Source: Antennarius striatus (lineage: Eukaryota > Chordata > Actinopteri > Lophiiformes > Antennariidae). Taken from it: 64,000 nucleotides of DNA. A program made the position numbers and the translations under genes. Of the stretch, positions 41,201-51,800 are shown in pieces (the first letter of the stretch is position 1; each line of letters starts with the position of its first letter). The stretch is from assembly GCF_040054535.1 (NCBI RefSeq), contig NC_090798.1, forward strand, positions 2,836,501-2,900,500, read 5' to 3'. Below the pieces are notes generated by a model. That model made no database searches and had not been told where the DNA came from. It worked only from the letters and a program-made list of their open reading frames with translations.

Positions 41201-42527
41201 GTTCATCTTTGGACAGGCCGACGAATCGTAGCCGGGCAATGAGCCATAAAATAAGGAAACAAAGGACTGCCAAGGTGATGCGTAGTGGGAAGAGAATGCA
41301 GCCCAGGATGATGCCCTGGAAACCAGTATACAATAAAAAACATCAGTGACGTCTACAGCTGTAAACACCTTATACATTCTCACACGTGGCTGATGGTAAA
41401 ATGACATTTCTTCATAATTCAACTTTCTCATCAACTTATATGACCTCAATTTGGAGTTAAAGCCTGAAGCAATTTAATCAACACCCACAATATATGAGTA
41501 CAGATTAAATGCATCCTAGAGCTACCTGGCTCAGCTTTAGCTATGATCTGCTGCAAACAAAATGCAAAGATAGAAATGAACTTCTGGGAGCAATTCTTGG
41601 AAATCCCAACCCATTCCTCACATGCAAAGTTCTCCAGTTCTGGAATGTTCCTGGGCTGATGTGCTGCAACCACCAGAGATTTTCTATGGGATTCAAGTCT
41701 GACAACTGACAGAAAATACCTGGAATTCTACTGCTATAGTAAATCTGAGAAGATTCACTGAAAGTTAAAAAAAAAAAAACTAATTTGCAGATGCTGGATA
41801 ATAGGGCGTTGAATGACTGAGACTGCAGTAATAAAAGTAAGGCTGTGTGTTAAATGTGGAAAGTATTGTGAAATTGCATACTTTTTGATTGAACAGCTTT
41901 AAAGCATTAAAAAAAACCGAATCACTCTTGTTTTCAGGATTGAAACCTTGGATGGGATGGACGTCCAGATTGAGCATCTGGAGACGTGTCTGCTTCATAA
42001 GGCTGCCCCATCTGTCTTTTTATCCATAGACTAACTGCGTCCATGACATCCGGTCCTACTTCAGTCCTTGCGCAACTCTGTAATGTCCTATTCATCGGAA
42101 ACGCCTGCCTGTACCTGAAACAGACTTTCTGCCAAGTCAACGTCAGATAAAAGAAGAAGAAAAAAAAAAGAGTTGTTTTCTCATGATTTCCAGAGAGATA
42201 ATTACTCATTAAAAATAAGTGGAAAACAAACAGAAGGAACTAAAGTCAAACACACTGCGGAACAAATGTTCGGTGCTGAGGGCTAACTTTGGGCACATTA
42301 ATTACTGCCTGATAAGTTTTCAGGTGGGTAATTTTGGAGAAAGAAAGCCTTTCGACTTCCGTCGTCATGAAATTCTTGCTTTTCTCAACTCACTCAAGTC
42401 AACGTAATCAAACATGGAGGCGTTAATTGAACGTTACCCTTATCTTCTGTGTCCTGGTCAGCTTCAGCCTGTGAATGAACGGATGTGGATACTGCGATGT
42501 GGCGAAGTTACAGTCGTGTCTCTCCAT
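35227..42527 (-). CDS. lpcat4: Lysophospholipid acyltransferase LPCAT4
   Basis: An ER-membrane O-acyltransferase that re-acylates lysophosphatidylcholine, lysophosphatidylethanolamine and plasmalogen lysolipids (Lands cycle). Thirteen exons: 42438-42527, 40952-41315, 39866-39978, 39317-39377, 39143-39201, 38037-38071, 37218-37272, 37023-37105, 36623-36748, 36383-36542, 36022-36114, 35778-35913 and 35227-35378, giving 508 aa (human 524). Exon 2 holds hydrophobic helices and the catalytic HX4D motif (APHSGFLD, His near 121). Exon 4 holds the EGT motif (FPEGTTT, near 195). The C-terminal half has EF-hand-like segments, the best being [13 protein letters not shown] in exon 12. The protein ends HYKKFE, a KKXX di-lysine ER-retrieval signal. 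LPCAT4 rather than LPCAT1/2 is supported by the slc12a6-nop10 neighbours and by length. Introns carry DNA-transposon remnants. Confidence 0.93.
38579..38790. mobile_element. Degenerate DNA transposon (Tigger/pogo-like end)
   Basis: The segment begins CAGTAGTACCTTGAGATTCG after an A-run and continues with repeated ATACGAGC-type words. It resembles the terminal inverted repeat and flank of mariner/Tigger-type elements in fish. The right end is not defined and no transposase frame is visible. It lies in lpcat4 intron 5 (38072-39142). Confidence 0.4.
41455..41760. mobile_element. Possible Tc1/mariner-like remnant
   Basis: Phrases such as CCCAACCCATTCCTCACATG and GATTTTCTATGGGATTCAAG resemble a decayed antisense Tc1-type transposase region common in fish. 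There is no intact frame. It lies in lpcat4 intron 1 (41316-42437) and ends in a poly(A) run. A repeat search is required. Confidence 0.4.
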
Positions 42528-44042
42528 GACGACGGAGCAAAACCCGGTGGACGAGTTCAACTAAAAAGACTTTTTAAATGAAGAAAAAGGGAAGGAAAAA
42601 AAAAAAAAGAAGACACCTGTCAAGTTTTGTTTTTAAATATGAGCAATAAAAGTTTTTTGTTTTTTTTTGACGACTCCCTTTTTTTTTTTTTTTTTTTTCT
42701 TTTTTGAAGAACCGCTAGTGTCACGCGCAGTGACATTTAAAAATAGATTAGCAAAACAAGAAACACCCTGCGTGAGAGGCGTTCAAGGAACACTCCGGCG
42801 AAAACTCATCAAAAAAAGATTCACCTGAAAGGACCCGCAATGTTGTCGTCCATGTGACGAAACACACGCTACAGAATCAGCTCATGCTCTCTTTTCTTTT
42901 CTTGGGTCGTCTCTCCTCACCTAACCCACCCCTTCACAGACTGGCAGGCCGGCCCACCACCGCCTTTCAGGGGTGGGTCGGGCCAGTCAGACCGGTCCTT
43001 GATCTCAGTTACGCAGCACGCTGAGCAAACCCGAACAAGCCCAAAGGACTGGGGCGTTTACGGGCCGAGATATGCGTTAGGAAATAAAGATTTCAGATAA
43101 AGTAAAAACGTACGTCTAAAGTACGTTTGCTTTGTCAAAATAGCACATATTCTTTGAAATATGTCTTGAGTATAAAAAAAAAGGATTTAACATAAAGCAT
43201 AAAAGGCATAAAAGGAACTCGATAGTGTGACGTGCTGTATGACGTCAAAACTTTGACACTAAACCAAACTCAGCAGTTTCAACAACGATTTGATCTCAGA
43301 TCATGTCTGAAGGACTATTTTTTGGCATCTCTCAGTAGTGAATTTCCACTGAGCCCTGTGAATGCAATAATTCTGGATCATCAGATGACATCAGACTGAT
43401 TTGTTCTACAGCACAGAACTGCTACTGAATTCCAAGACCTGCAGAGCATCTCAAGATGTTGCAACCCTTCCAATAGGTAGACTTGGCATTATTCATAAGG
43501 TGACTGATCATGCATGAGAAAGAAAAGTTTTATTGTAATACCTGTGTGTTTTAACAAAGCACAAGTCGGTCAGTTTTAAGATGTTAGATAATACTGAAAT
43601 AGAAATGACATAAAAATGCCTCAATCAGTGTAAATTTCCACCCTTTAACGCCTAAAGAACAATTTAATACTTGCCTATCAGGTTTTTTTCTTCTTCTCCG
43701 CCCTACCTGACCGCTTATTGTTCTACTTCGGGTGTTGCTGCTGATACCAAAACCAAACACAACCCCACAAAGACCATTCATGAAAGGGGATCAGTGTTCA
43801 AGGATAAGGACACTCACTAAAGTAAAGATCAGTTTGTAGCTGATTTAAAATGTTTGACTTATAAATTATGCTAAATTCTCATATATTAACAAATTAATGC
43901 ACTTTTCATTCTAAGTTATGATGAAAGACTTTCATCAGATTGGTGATTTCTTTCACTGACACTTAAGGCCTCCTAACATTCACAGGATCTATTACATTTG
44001 TTTATACCCCAATCAAAAAAAACATCTGATTTCAAATAAGGA
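42528..44042. other. Spacer between emc4 and lpcat4
   Basis: It includes the lpcat4 upstream region, an A-run near 42597-42608 and a T-run of about 20 bp at 42679-42699. A GC-richer patch lies at about 42900-43080 with no gene recognised. The remainder is AT-rich. Open frames such as 43584-43781 have no recognisable product. Confidence 0.5.
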
Positions 44043-44343
44043 TTTATTAATATAACATTTTCAGAGAGCAAATCAGTATAAATAAACAGACCTATAAATT
44101 AAACAGGAGGAAATTGTTGGCTTGAACCATTCTGACCAAATGAGGTGTATCAGTACAGAACTAAGAAAATTTAAGGTAGACGAAAATTAAACTGTTATTA
44201 AACTTAATAAATTCTCAATATTAAAACCCTTCACTGATGTTAACCAACATTTTAGGAGTTATTGAGTCTCTTTTAACAATGTTGATCCACTCAAAAAAAA
44301 ATCCTGCATACACTTGTCTCAAATTAATGTTAGAAGTTATACT

Positions 44344-44349
44344 TTTATT
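44344..44349 (-). terminator. Candidate emc4 poly(A) signal
   Basis: AATAAA on the minus strand about 310 bp past the emc4 stop. An alternative lies at 44043-44048. Which one is used cannot be told from sequence. Confidence 0.35.
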
Positions 44350-44659
44350 TAACTTTTCAACTGGAAAGAAGTACTTCAACAGTCTATAGAATCTGAATAG
44401 GAGCTGATCTCATGGCAGAGATACAAAGCAGATCATGCGGGTGAAGTAAAATCAATTTTTATGCTACAAAAAGGCAAACATCATTAATGTGTGGCTGAAG
44501 AAGTGTGCGTAACAAGTCGTGCCACATGTCCAGCTGCTGATTCTAATCTGTCCTGTTTAACCGCCGCTGCAGACGGTTTAACACGTCGCCTGGCAGAGCG
44601 GTGCAGAAGGAGACTTTACAGTATGTAGAAACTCTGGTAAGTGAATGTTCCACCCGTTT

Positions 44660-46397
44660 TCACAACAGCATCCCTCCACCCAGCATCTCCATCCTCTGTA
44701 GAGAAGAAACAACATGAGTTAAAGTAGTTTGTTCATTGCTAGAAAGAGGTTTTAAAGCCTCTCTTATGGCTGTTAAATAATCAAATACATGCTTTGCTAT
44801 AAATCTGAAACACCAGAGATCAAACATTAAAGATGATCTTCATTTCAATGAATAATGGAAAAATATTGACACTCTGCCCTCTAGTGGCCAAAACATGTGT
44901 GGGCGGCACTTGAGGTCTATTCGTCCGTCCATCCATCCATCTTGTTGAAGATTGAAATTCCAACTTCAAAAACTGTATTTCAACTTGAGTGCCGTTCAAA
45001 CACATTTCATTTACCTGAGGTGGTTCTATGAAAGCTAGCCAATCAGACGAGTGTGTAGGGAGGAGTCCCATCGACTGACACTTGTAGATGGCCAATGCCG
45101 AGCCCAGGAGATTGCCAATCAGGTAGACAAGGCCCTGAAGCCACTGCTGACTGGAGCTCTCCAATAGCTTGAAAGCTGAAATGCGAGAACGCAAAAGTAC
45201 GAGTACAATGTGAGAAAACACAAAAAGTAAACTGATACGAGCTGACAATGAAGTCGATCTTATACCAGACTCCTTCTGAGCAGAAAATAAAAACACAGAG
45301 TGCAGCATAAATTAGACAACACTCACTGGCAGACATGGACATGAGTGCCTGTATGGGCCTCCAGGCCATCATGCAGACCATCATGATGGGGAAGATGGAG
45401 ATGGTGTTGCCTGACATGTACATGATGAACAGATTCATGGGAATCTGTTTCAGGGGCCCGAGAGCCACGTCCCAGCAGCGCTGCAAGGGAAGGCAAAAAA
45501 GATACAGATTTACACTGATGTACTTAATTGTGGACCTACATTTTAACTTTCCCCATTCATCACACCAAAACATCACAAACCACCAAAATGGCACATAAAT
45601 CCTGTTTGTTGTAGATATATACTTTAATGATCCCAAGGGAAATTCAAGAAATTGTTCATTTTGTTCAAGGGAAATTGTTCTTTTTTTTTTTTACTTCTCT
45701 ACTATTTATGTTCATGCATTTTTTTGAAAATTTTCTAGAATCTCATTTGTGATTTCTCCTTACATTAAAATGTTGAAAAAGTTATCTTTATTGTATTTTA
45801 ATTGTGATTAGTTAAATCTAAATCCAGTCTGAATTCTAAAAACCAGCTGGAATAATCCGAGGAATATCCTGAGAAGAAAATGCAACCCTGCAAAAAAAAA
45901 AAAAAAGGAGTACAGAAACAGTTCTTCCTCCTCCCTGATTACCTTCTCCACCAGATTCTTGTCCGTCTCCTGGATGCTGGTGTCGGGAACAGGTTTTTCA
46001 GAATAACCGATGGGGTAAGTCACGTCTCCTTGTCCCCCCTGCCTCTCACGACTCCTGCAACACAGAGGTGACAAAAGACGTTTATGATGTTGTATAGACA
46101 TTGATTTACAATAAGTATGCATTGATTTAGAATTTGTATGCCATCAAAATTATCACTGGTAAAAAATGAAAACATTAACTGAAAAAACTCACAACAGAAC
46201 TGGATTTTAGACTCTTGGGTTGAGTTCCCTGTATGGTCTTGTTTGACAGATTGTAATACGTTCTCTGTTACTGTTTACCTGGTGTTGCCCAAGCTTAACT
46301 CCAAGGCCCACTTCATCCTCCTGGCCGGACCACCACCTCTCGTTGACAGCGCTCCAGCTCCTCCTCCTCCACCACCTTGTCTCCCTGGAGATGCCAT
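44660..46397 (-). CDS. emc4: ER membrane protein complex subunit 4
   Basis: A subunit of the EMC, which inserts tail-anchored and multi-pass proteins into the ER membrane. Five exons, 46279-46397, 45943-46054, 45327-45480, 45015-45175 and 44660-44695, join in frame to give 193 aa (human 183). A flexible Gly-rich N terminus ([11 protein letters not shown]) leads to the conserved [14 protein letters not shown] segment. Two hydrophobic helices follow, near residues 90-115 (exon 3, [14 protein letters not shown]) and 142-161 (exon 4, [13 protein letters not shown]), then the family signature [19 protein letters not shown] and a tail ending GGGMLL. The last exon has only 12 codons including the stop. 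A 5' non-coding exon probably lies at 47163-47370. Confidence 0.96.
45615..45646 (-). mobile_element. LINE-like 3' tail copy
   Basis: The sequence ACTTTAATGATCCCAAGGGA followed by AATT is the reverse complement form of the palindromic tail seen near 33116, preceded by a short ATAT run. It lies in emc4 intron 2 and is a severely truncated copy. Confidence 0.45.
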
Positions 46398-47162
46398 GGC
46401 AACCACCTGCTCTGCTGAACCTCAGACACGCCTTTAGTTAATAAAAACAGAAACGAGATGTTTACCCTTTCAGCTCCTTGCCAGTTTTAATGGAGCCCTC
46501 AGTGTAAACAGCCAAAAATCTACAACTATACATTATTATTATATATAATGTTATATATATCAGGATGACCAAAATAACACCTTACATGCTGTTGAGAGGC
46601 AGCATCAAAAAGGCACATAGAATTCCTGTTTATATTTAAATGTTAATTCAGTTTTTATATTCTAAAAGTCTAAAAGCTGTTTTTTAAATCAAGCTGAAAA
46701 CGCATAAATTGGGGATAACGTTTCAATTGATTTACACATGTAATCAGGCCTGTTACAACGATGAATACGGATTAATGAAACATGTTTATAATCAATTTAC
46801 ATGGGATCATATTGGTGACTGGCTTTCAGAGCCACGACTAGTTCAAGAAGGAATAGGCATGTTAATAGTTACACCGTCTGTAATGTTAATGATTTTTCAG
46901 TCTTGTCATGATAAACGACACAAAACCCCCAAGGAAGGAAGCCATGAACATTGTCAAAGATTAATGTAGTAAGTATGCTAATTCAGTATCTTTGATTGCA
47001 AAAACAAGCGACGTCGCGCAATTCCTCATAGCTACAAGCATAGCTAAAAAGGTAAAGCCGTCGTTGATTCTAAGCTAACAGTCGAGGTCGCTGTTACTAA
47101 CCGACGTCGTGTCAGCGTGACATTTAAATTGGTAAACAGGTCCTCGTTTAACATTATCTTAC

Positions 47163-47370
47163 CTTATAGAAACATCCAAATGATTGCTTATTCTTTTCTT
47201 GATTCTTAGTTTTGATTAGATCAAAGGCAAATAGGTCGATATGACAATAAAGCTGTCGAACGGTCTTCACCAGCAGCTTCCGGTAACGGAGTGTTGACGC
47301 ACTACGCTGCCGCTTTTCTTTTGCGTCACATCCGCCCTGCAGTGGAGCTACGACGGAAATCCGTCCTTTC
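47163..47370 (-). other. Probable 5' non-coding exon / promoter of emc4
   Basis: A GC-richer patch ends on the minus strand in CTATAAG followed by a GTAAGA donor at 47162. A candidate acceptor (GTTCAG) sits about 17 nt before the emc4 ATG. Splicing would remove about 0.75 kb. The open frame within (47154-47372) shows no known protein. The remaining emc4-cyld spacer is AT-rich and otherwise holds only a LINE-like tail. Confidence 0.4.
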
Positions 47371-47561
47371 AAATTTTTTAAATTATCTTATGCGATAACA
47401 GTCAAGATTTTACAATTAAACGTAAGTAGGAAATTAATTGCATCGATTAAACTAAGTTAGAAGTATTAACGAAGTATTAAAGTATTTTAAAGAAAACTCA
47501 GTTATAGTTATTTTGATAATTCTAAATATAATATCACCAATAATGTAAAACAGACGGCCAT

Positions 47562-47602
47562 CTGGATAGATAGATACTTTAATAATCCCGGAGGAAATTA
47601 TT
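47562..47602 (-). mobile_element. LINE-like 3' tail copy with GATA repeat
   Basis: GGATAGATAGATACTTTAAT is followed by the hairpin-forming AATCCCGGAGGAAATT. This is the same tail family as near 33116 and 45615, here with the short GATA tandem repeat often found at the 3' ends of such fish elements. Confidence 0.5.
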
Positions 47603-47941
47603 AAAGTTATTTACTTTATTTGTTTATCCAATTATCCAAGTTGTTTCCTGAAATTTTAAAACATCTGACTCTTGATGACTTTAGGTTCATCGTGTTTCTT
47701 TTTTACTTTGATTTAATGAATTGTAAAGAACGAAATACATTTATCGCATTTTTTCTCACCTCAGTATGATCAAAATGGGATTATTGATCTTTAGTTATTA
47801 TCAGCCATCTTCAATGAAAATATCCATTTTACATTGCTAAAAAATTAAAAATTTTAATTGAGCTACTGAATGGCATTTAATACGTGTGGATAGACTGACA
47901 CTGAAAATTACTGAAACACAAAATACAATACTATAAACATG

Positions 47942-47947
47942 TTTATT
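47942..47947 (-). terminator. Candidate cyld poly(A) signal
   Basis: AATAAA on the minus strand about 940 bp past the cyld stop. The stretch 47930-48886 is best read as the cyld 3' UTR and contains a small minisatellite but no other gene. Confidence 0.4.
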
Positions 47948-48317
47948 AGGATGGACATTATAACCAATACCCCTTAAGCAGTACAATAGCTTTATATACA
48001 TATACACATAATAACATGTAAGCAGGAGTGCAAATTTAACTGAACATGTGTTGTGCAGTACAGACACAGTGGCTCTGGACAGTATTTGAGTACGGTATTA
48101 TCAACATTGGCACATATGAGTGAAGATAAGTACTGCCACACATTAGAGTAATCTATTATCAACTTTATGAATGCACAAATTACTCGCCAAAATTAGAATC
48201 TAATTCCAATTTAAGGGTGTGATTTAAATGCACAATGACTTTTTAGTTCCTTTACTAAACAACTGAGGCCTATCATTGAGAGATGCAGTAAGTAATAATC
48301 CAACAAAAACTTAATTT

Positions 48318-48366
48318 TCTTGTTAACTAAGTTTTCTGTTAACTAAGTTGTCTGTTAACTAAGTTT
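48318..48366. repeat. Three-copy minisatellite, unit about 16 bp
   Basis: The unit TCTGTTAACTAAGTT is repeated three times with small changes, each centred on the palindrome GTTAAC, within the cyld 3' UTR. Confidence 0.85.
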
Positions 48367-48886
48367 GTTTGTTTTACATGAAACAAAAGGTTGTCAGTTC
48401 CACACAGTCAGCAACTAATTTAAGAAAGTTAGGCGACACTTCAAACTAAATCTATCCACACAGGTCTGAAATATTCTTAACAGTTAAAATGACAAAATAT
48501 TCCTTCTGTTGCACAATAATAAAAATGCAGATTAACCAGTTTATAGTATGTGTCCTATCCAGGAAACAAAAAAAATCACATTGTATTGTGCAAGAACAAA
48601 ATTTGATGCATTAGAACTGCAGTGATGAAACATTCAAACAGTTTTGTAACAGTGGACACTTCAGTCTATTATTTGAATGTATCAAAGCATGAGATTCACA
48701 AACTGAGGCCAAGATCACCCAAAACATTTCATCACTAAACTGGTAGGCTAAAAAAAAGACTTTTTTTTCTGGATTGTTTTGTTGTAATTTTACCACTAGA
48801 TAATACTGAGTGCCTGAGGGAAATTCGTTTGTGTCAGTTGAACAGCATTTTGCTTCACGCTCACGAGACTTTGTTGTGCACCCACA

Positions 48887-51800
48887 TCACTTATACAGGC
48901 TGAGCTCAGGGCTGTGATAGAGACACATGTAGGAGTCACAGAGCAGGCGGCGGGCGGACTCCTTTAAAGACGCCAGGTCGATTCTGTTCAGCTCCTCCTC
49001 CGACAGGCTGAAGTAGCGCCCCACTTCTGGACACGCCCTCACCTGAGGGATATTGAAGCCGTTCTCGCCACCTGGGTGGGATCACATGGAAATATGGGAG
49101 CTCTTTTAAAACACTTTAACACTTTGGTTTTGCATCATGTAACTGAATCTCTCACCCTCCCTGTCTGCCATGCTGTCAAAGAAAAGCCAGTCGGTCAAGA
49201 GGGGTCCGTGCTTTACAAAGCTCACATAGTGGCTGGTCTCAATGCATGTTACAGCAAAGAGAGACATTCTCTGGCGGGTGCAGACCAGAGGGCCCGTCCA
49301 CGGCCCATCTGGTACAGTTACTTTCACCGGGCTGTGGGACGCTCGCTTCTTGTGACTGTGGACCTGGAGGCCAGAATAAAAGATGGACACAGCATTGAAC
49401 AGCAGAGATGGAAAAGTAGGCCGTAAAACCTGAAACTTTTCAACTTGGAAATCTTTGGAGGCTGCAAATGAGCAAAGACTGAAACACCAACCTGTGTGTT
49501 GCAGGTCTGGCAGTACTGTTTGAGATGACCTGGAGTGATGTCTAAGTCTCCATAACACTGGAGACACTCCCACTCTGCTACAGCCTGACAGATGCTGCAC
49601 TGTCTCAGAGCTGAGTTAAAAACAAAAATACTCATTATTTATACTTAAGTAATAAAAATAAGCACTTAAATGTATAAAACCAAATCAGTAATGAGATAAA
49701 ACGTTGCTAAAATGCTGATTCCTGTAGTTTTTCCTTACAGTCATCTAGCAGGTCTGTAATGTCCAAACTGAGGGTGGGCAAAATGGTGTCAAACATTTTA
49801 AAGTCTTTTCCAAATCGAGGCATGAGCAGTAAGAGGCAGGAGGGAGCCTGGAGGGGAAATCAATTCATAACTTAATCTGTAAATTATGAATTTATTGTTT
49901 CATTATTGTTTGTTTATAGAACAAGAACAGGAGATCTTCAATCTTGCTTCTGTCACCTCCACAAACTTGAGGCCAGCGTGGAGGAAGGAAGACTCCAGCA
50001 GCTCCTGGACACTGGCGACTCTCGTCCGACTGGATGAGGAGGTGAGTGGGATAGGGGAGTCAACTGGGGAGAGAGGGAGAGGCGAGGAGGGGGAGGGAGG
50101 AACGGTCGGTGGGAACAGCTGGTAGAGGTGGCACTCCTGAGGCTGTTGAGTCATTGACCTGCAAGAATGGAAGAAAAAAAATCTTCATGAAATCTCTAAG
50201 ATTTTCCGTTTCTGTGAATGAAATGGTAATCATTGTTTTGTATATTATTATCTTAGATTTTGTATTTATTTACTTTTATTAATTGCAGCTGTAAACATGC
50301 TGTATAAATGAGGTTAATATTATTTATAACCTCACATAAGATACAGAAATAAGCTGAGCTGAACACACAGAATTCAGTCTCGGCCTGTGTCATACTGACT
50401 CAAATGATGCGCGCGTCTCTTTCACACGGTGTGATTCACTCCTACCTGACTTATATACGAACACAAAGAGTCACCTGATCTTGAGGAGCGGCTCGACGTG
50501 GAGGAGCTGGAAAAGCTTGTTGAGAAACTCTTCAGGATCTGGACAAAACATCAGCAGCATGACAGCATTCCTCACACAAATACCGATACACTTGCGGAGC
50601 ACTAATGGCATGCGCCACGCATGCTTTCACACAAACGCACACCTTTCTCCTGGTTGGTGAAGCCCATGTCCCTGTTTGCAGCCTCCAGCAGCCGTCTCAA
50701 GGCCATGGTTTTACTGGCACACACATAGCCGTACCTTAACAACAAACCGAATACAAGATTAACTTGTGCGAACTATTAGATGAACTTTAACCAGGGATGG
50801 GAGCAGTAACATAAATGGGATCTTAATGTTCCACACAGTGTGTTGCTTTTTTCTGATTCAGTAGATGCTGGTCCTTCTTATTGATTTCCAACATTTTTAT
50901 GATTGTCCTCATTAAGTTAAAGTACTAACATTCACAACATCAGGCAAAAGTCCTGCATTTAAAGGTGAACACATATATTTTATACTTTATCTACACACCT
51001 TCGCAGTGGGTTGACTATCTCACAACGCAGCAGGTCCTGAGCCTGACTGGGGTTCTGGTCCGTTTCAGGGTCAGAAGGCCAGAATAAAACCAAGTCTGCT
51101 GAACTGCAGCAGGAGAAGAGGCTGTCGAGAAATAATTAACAGGACAGATGGAAGAAAATAAGCAGCCATTGCTGTTTGTTTTGACATAGAATTGCAGTTG
51201 ATGGGAAAAATCAGAGCTCCTACTAATCATCTGTTTCTCTAAAATAACAATAGAGCCACCAATTCACCACAGGAGTTCACAAGTCCAATCAGTCCAAACC
51301 ATAAACCATGTAGGACTTTATGAAGCACATTTATGATATTTCATTGTTTGTAATAATTTTATGAATAATTTCACATCTGGATGACTTTTAAGTTTATTAC
51401 CCATCAATTTCTTTTTTTTTCTTTTTCTTTCAGGCACATAAGAGTTTACCTGAACAGAGTGGCGTCCAGGTAGCAGGAGTTGAGGTGACCCTGGATTCCT
51501 CTCTTCCAGCCTTGGTAGAGCTCGATGGCTTCGTCTCCTTCCACAGGAGGAGTGTGCTCCTCCACCCGCTCGCTGCCCCACTCTGCAAAGGCTGAGAGGC
51601 GACAGTGTCATACGTTAAAACTTCACTCTTATGTTCACTTGGACATGAATATCATGGCTGAGTGAATGTCCTCCTGTTCCACAATGAGCTGTCTACGTCT
51701 GAGGCTACTTGAGTGTTTTCCTACCGACGGAGTTGCATCGCTCCACTTGATTGACCGGCGTCTCGGGGGCGGGAAACCTGGAGTCCCTCCTGCATTTCCG

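Noticed and set aside
41780-42209. Minus-strand open frames in lpcat4 intron 1
   Set aside because: No family resemblance. Lpcat4 exons 1 and 2 join in phase without them.
47154-47372. 72-codon minus-strand open frame
   Set aside because: No family likeness; it overlaps the probable emc4 non-coding exon and runs past its donor site.
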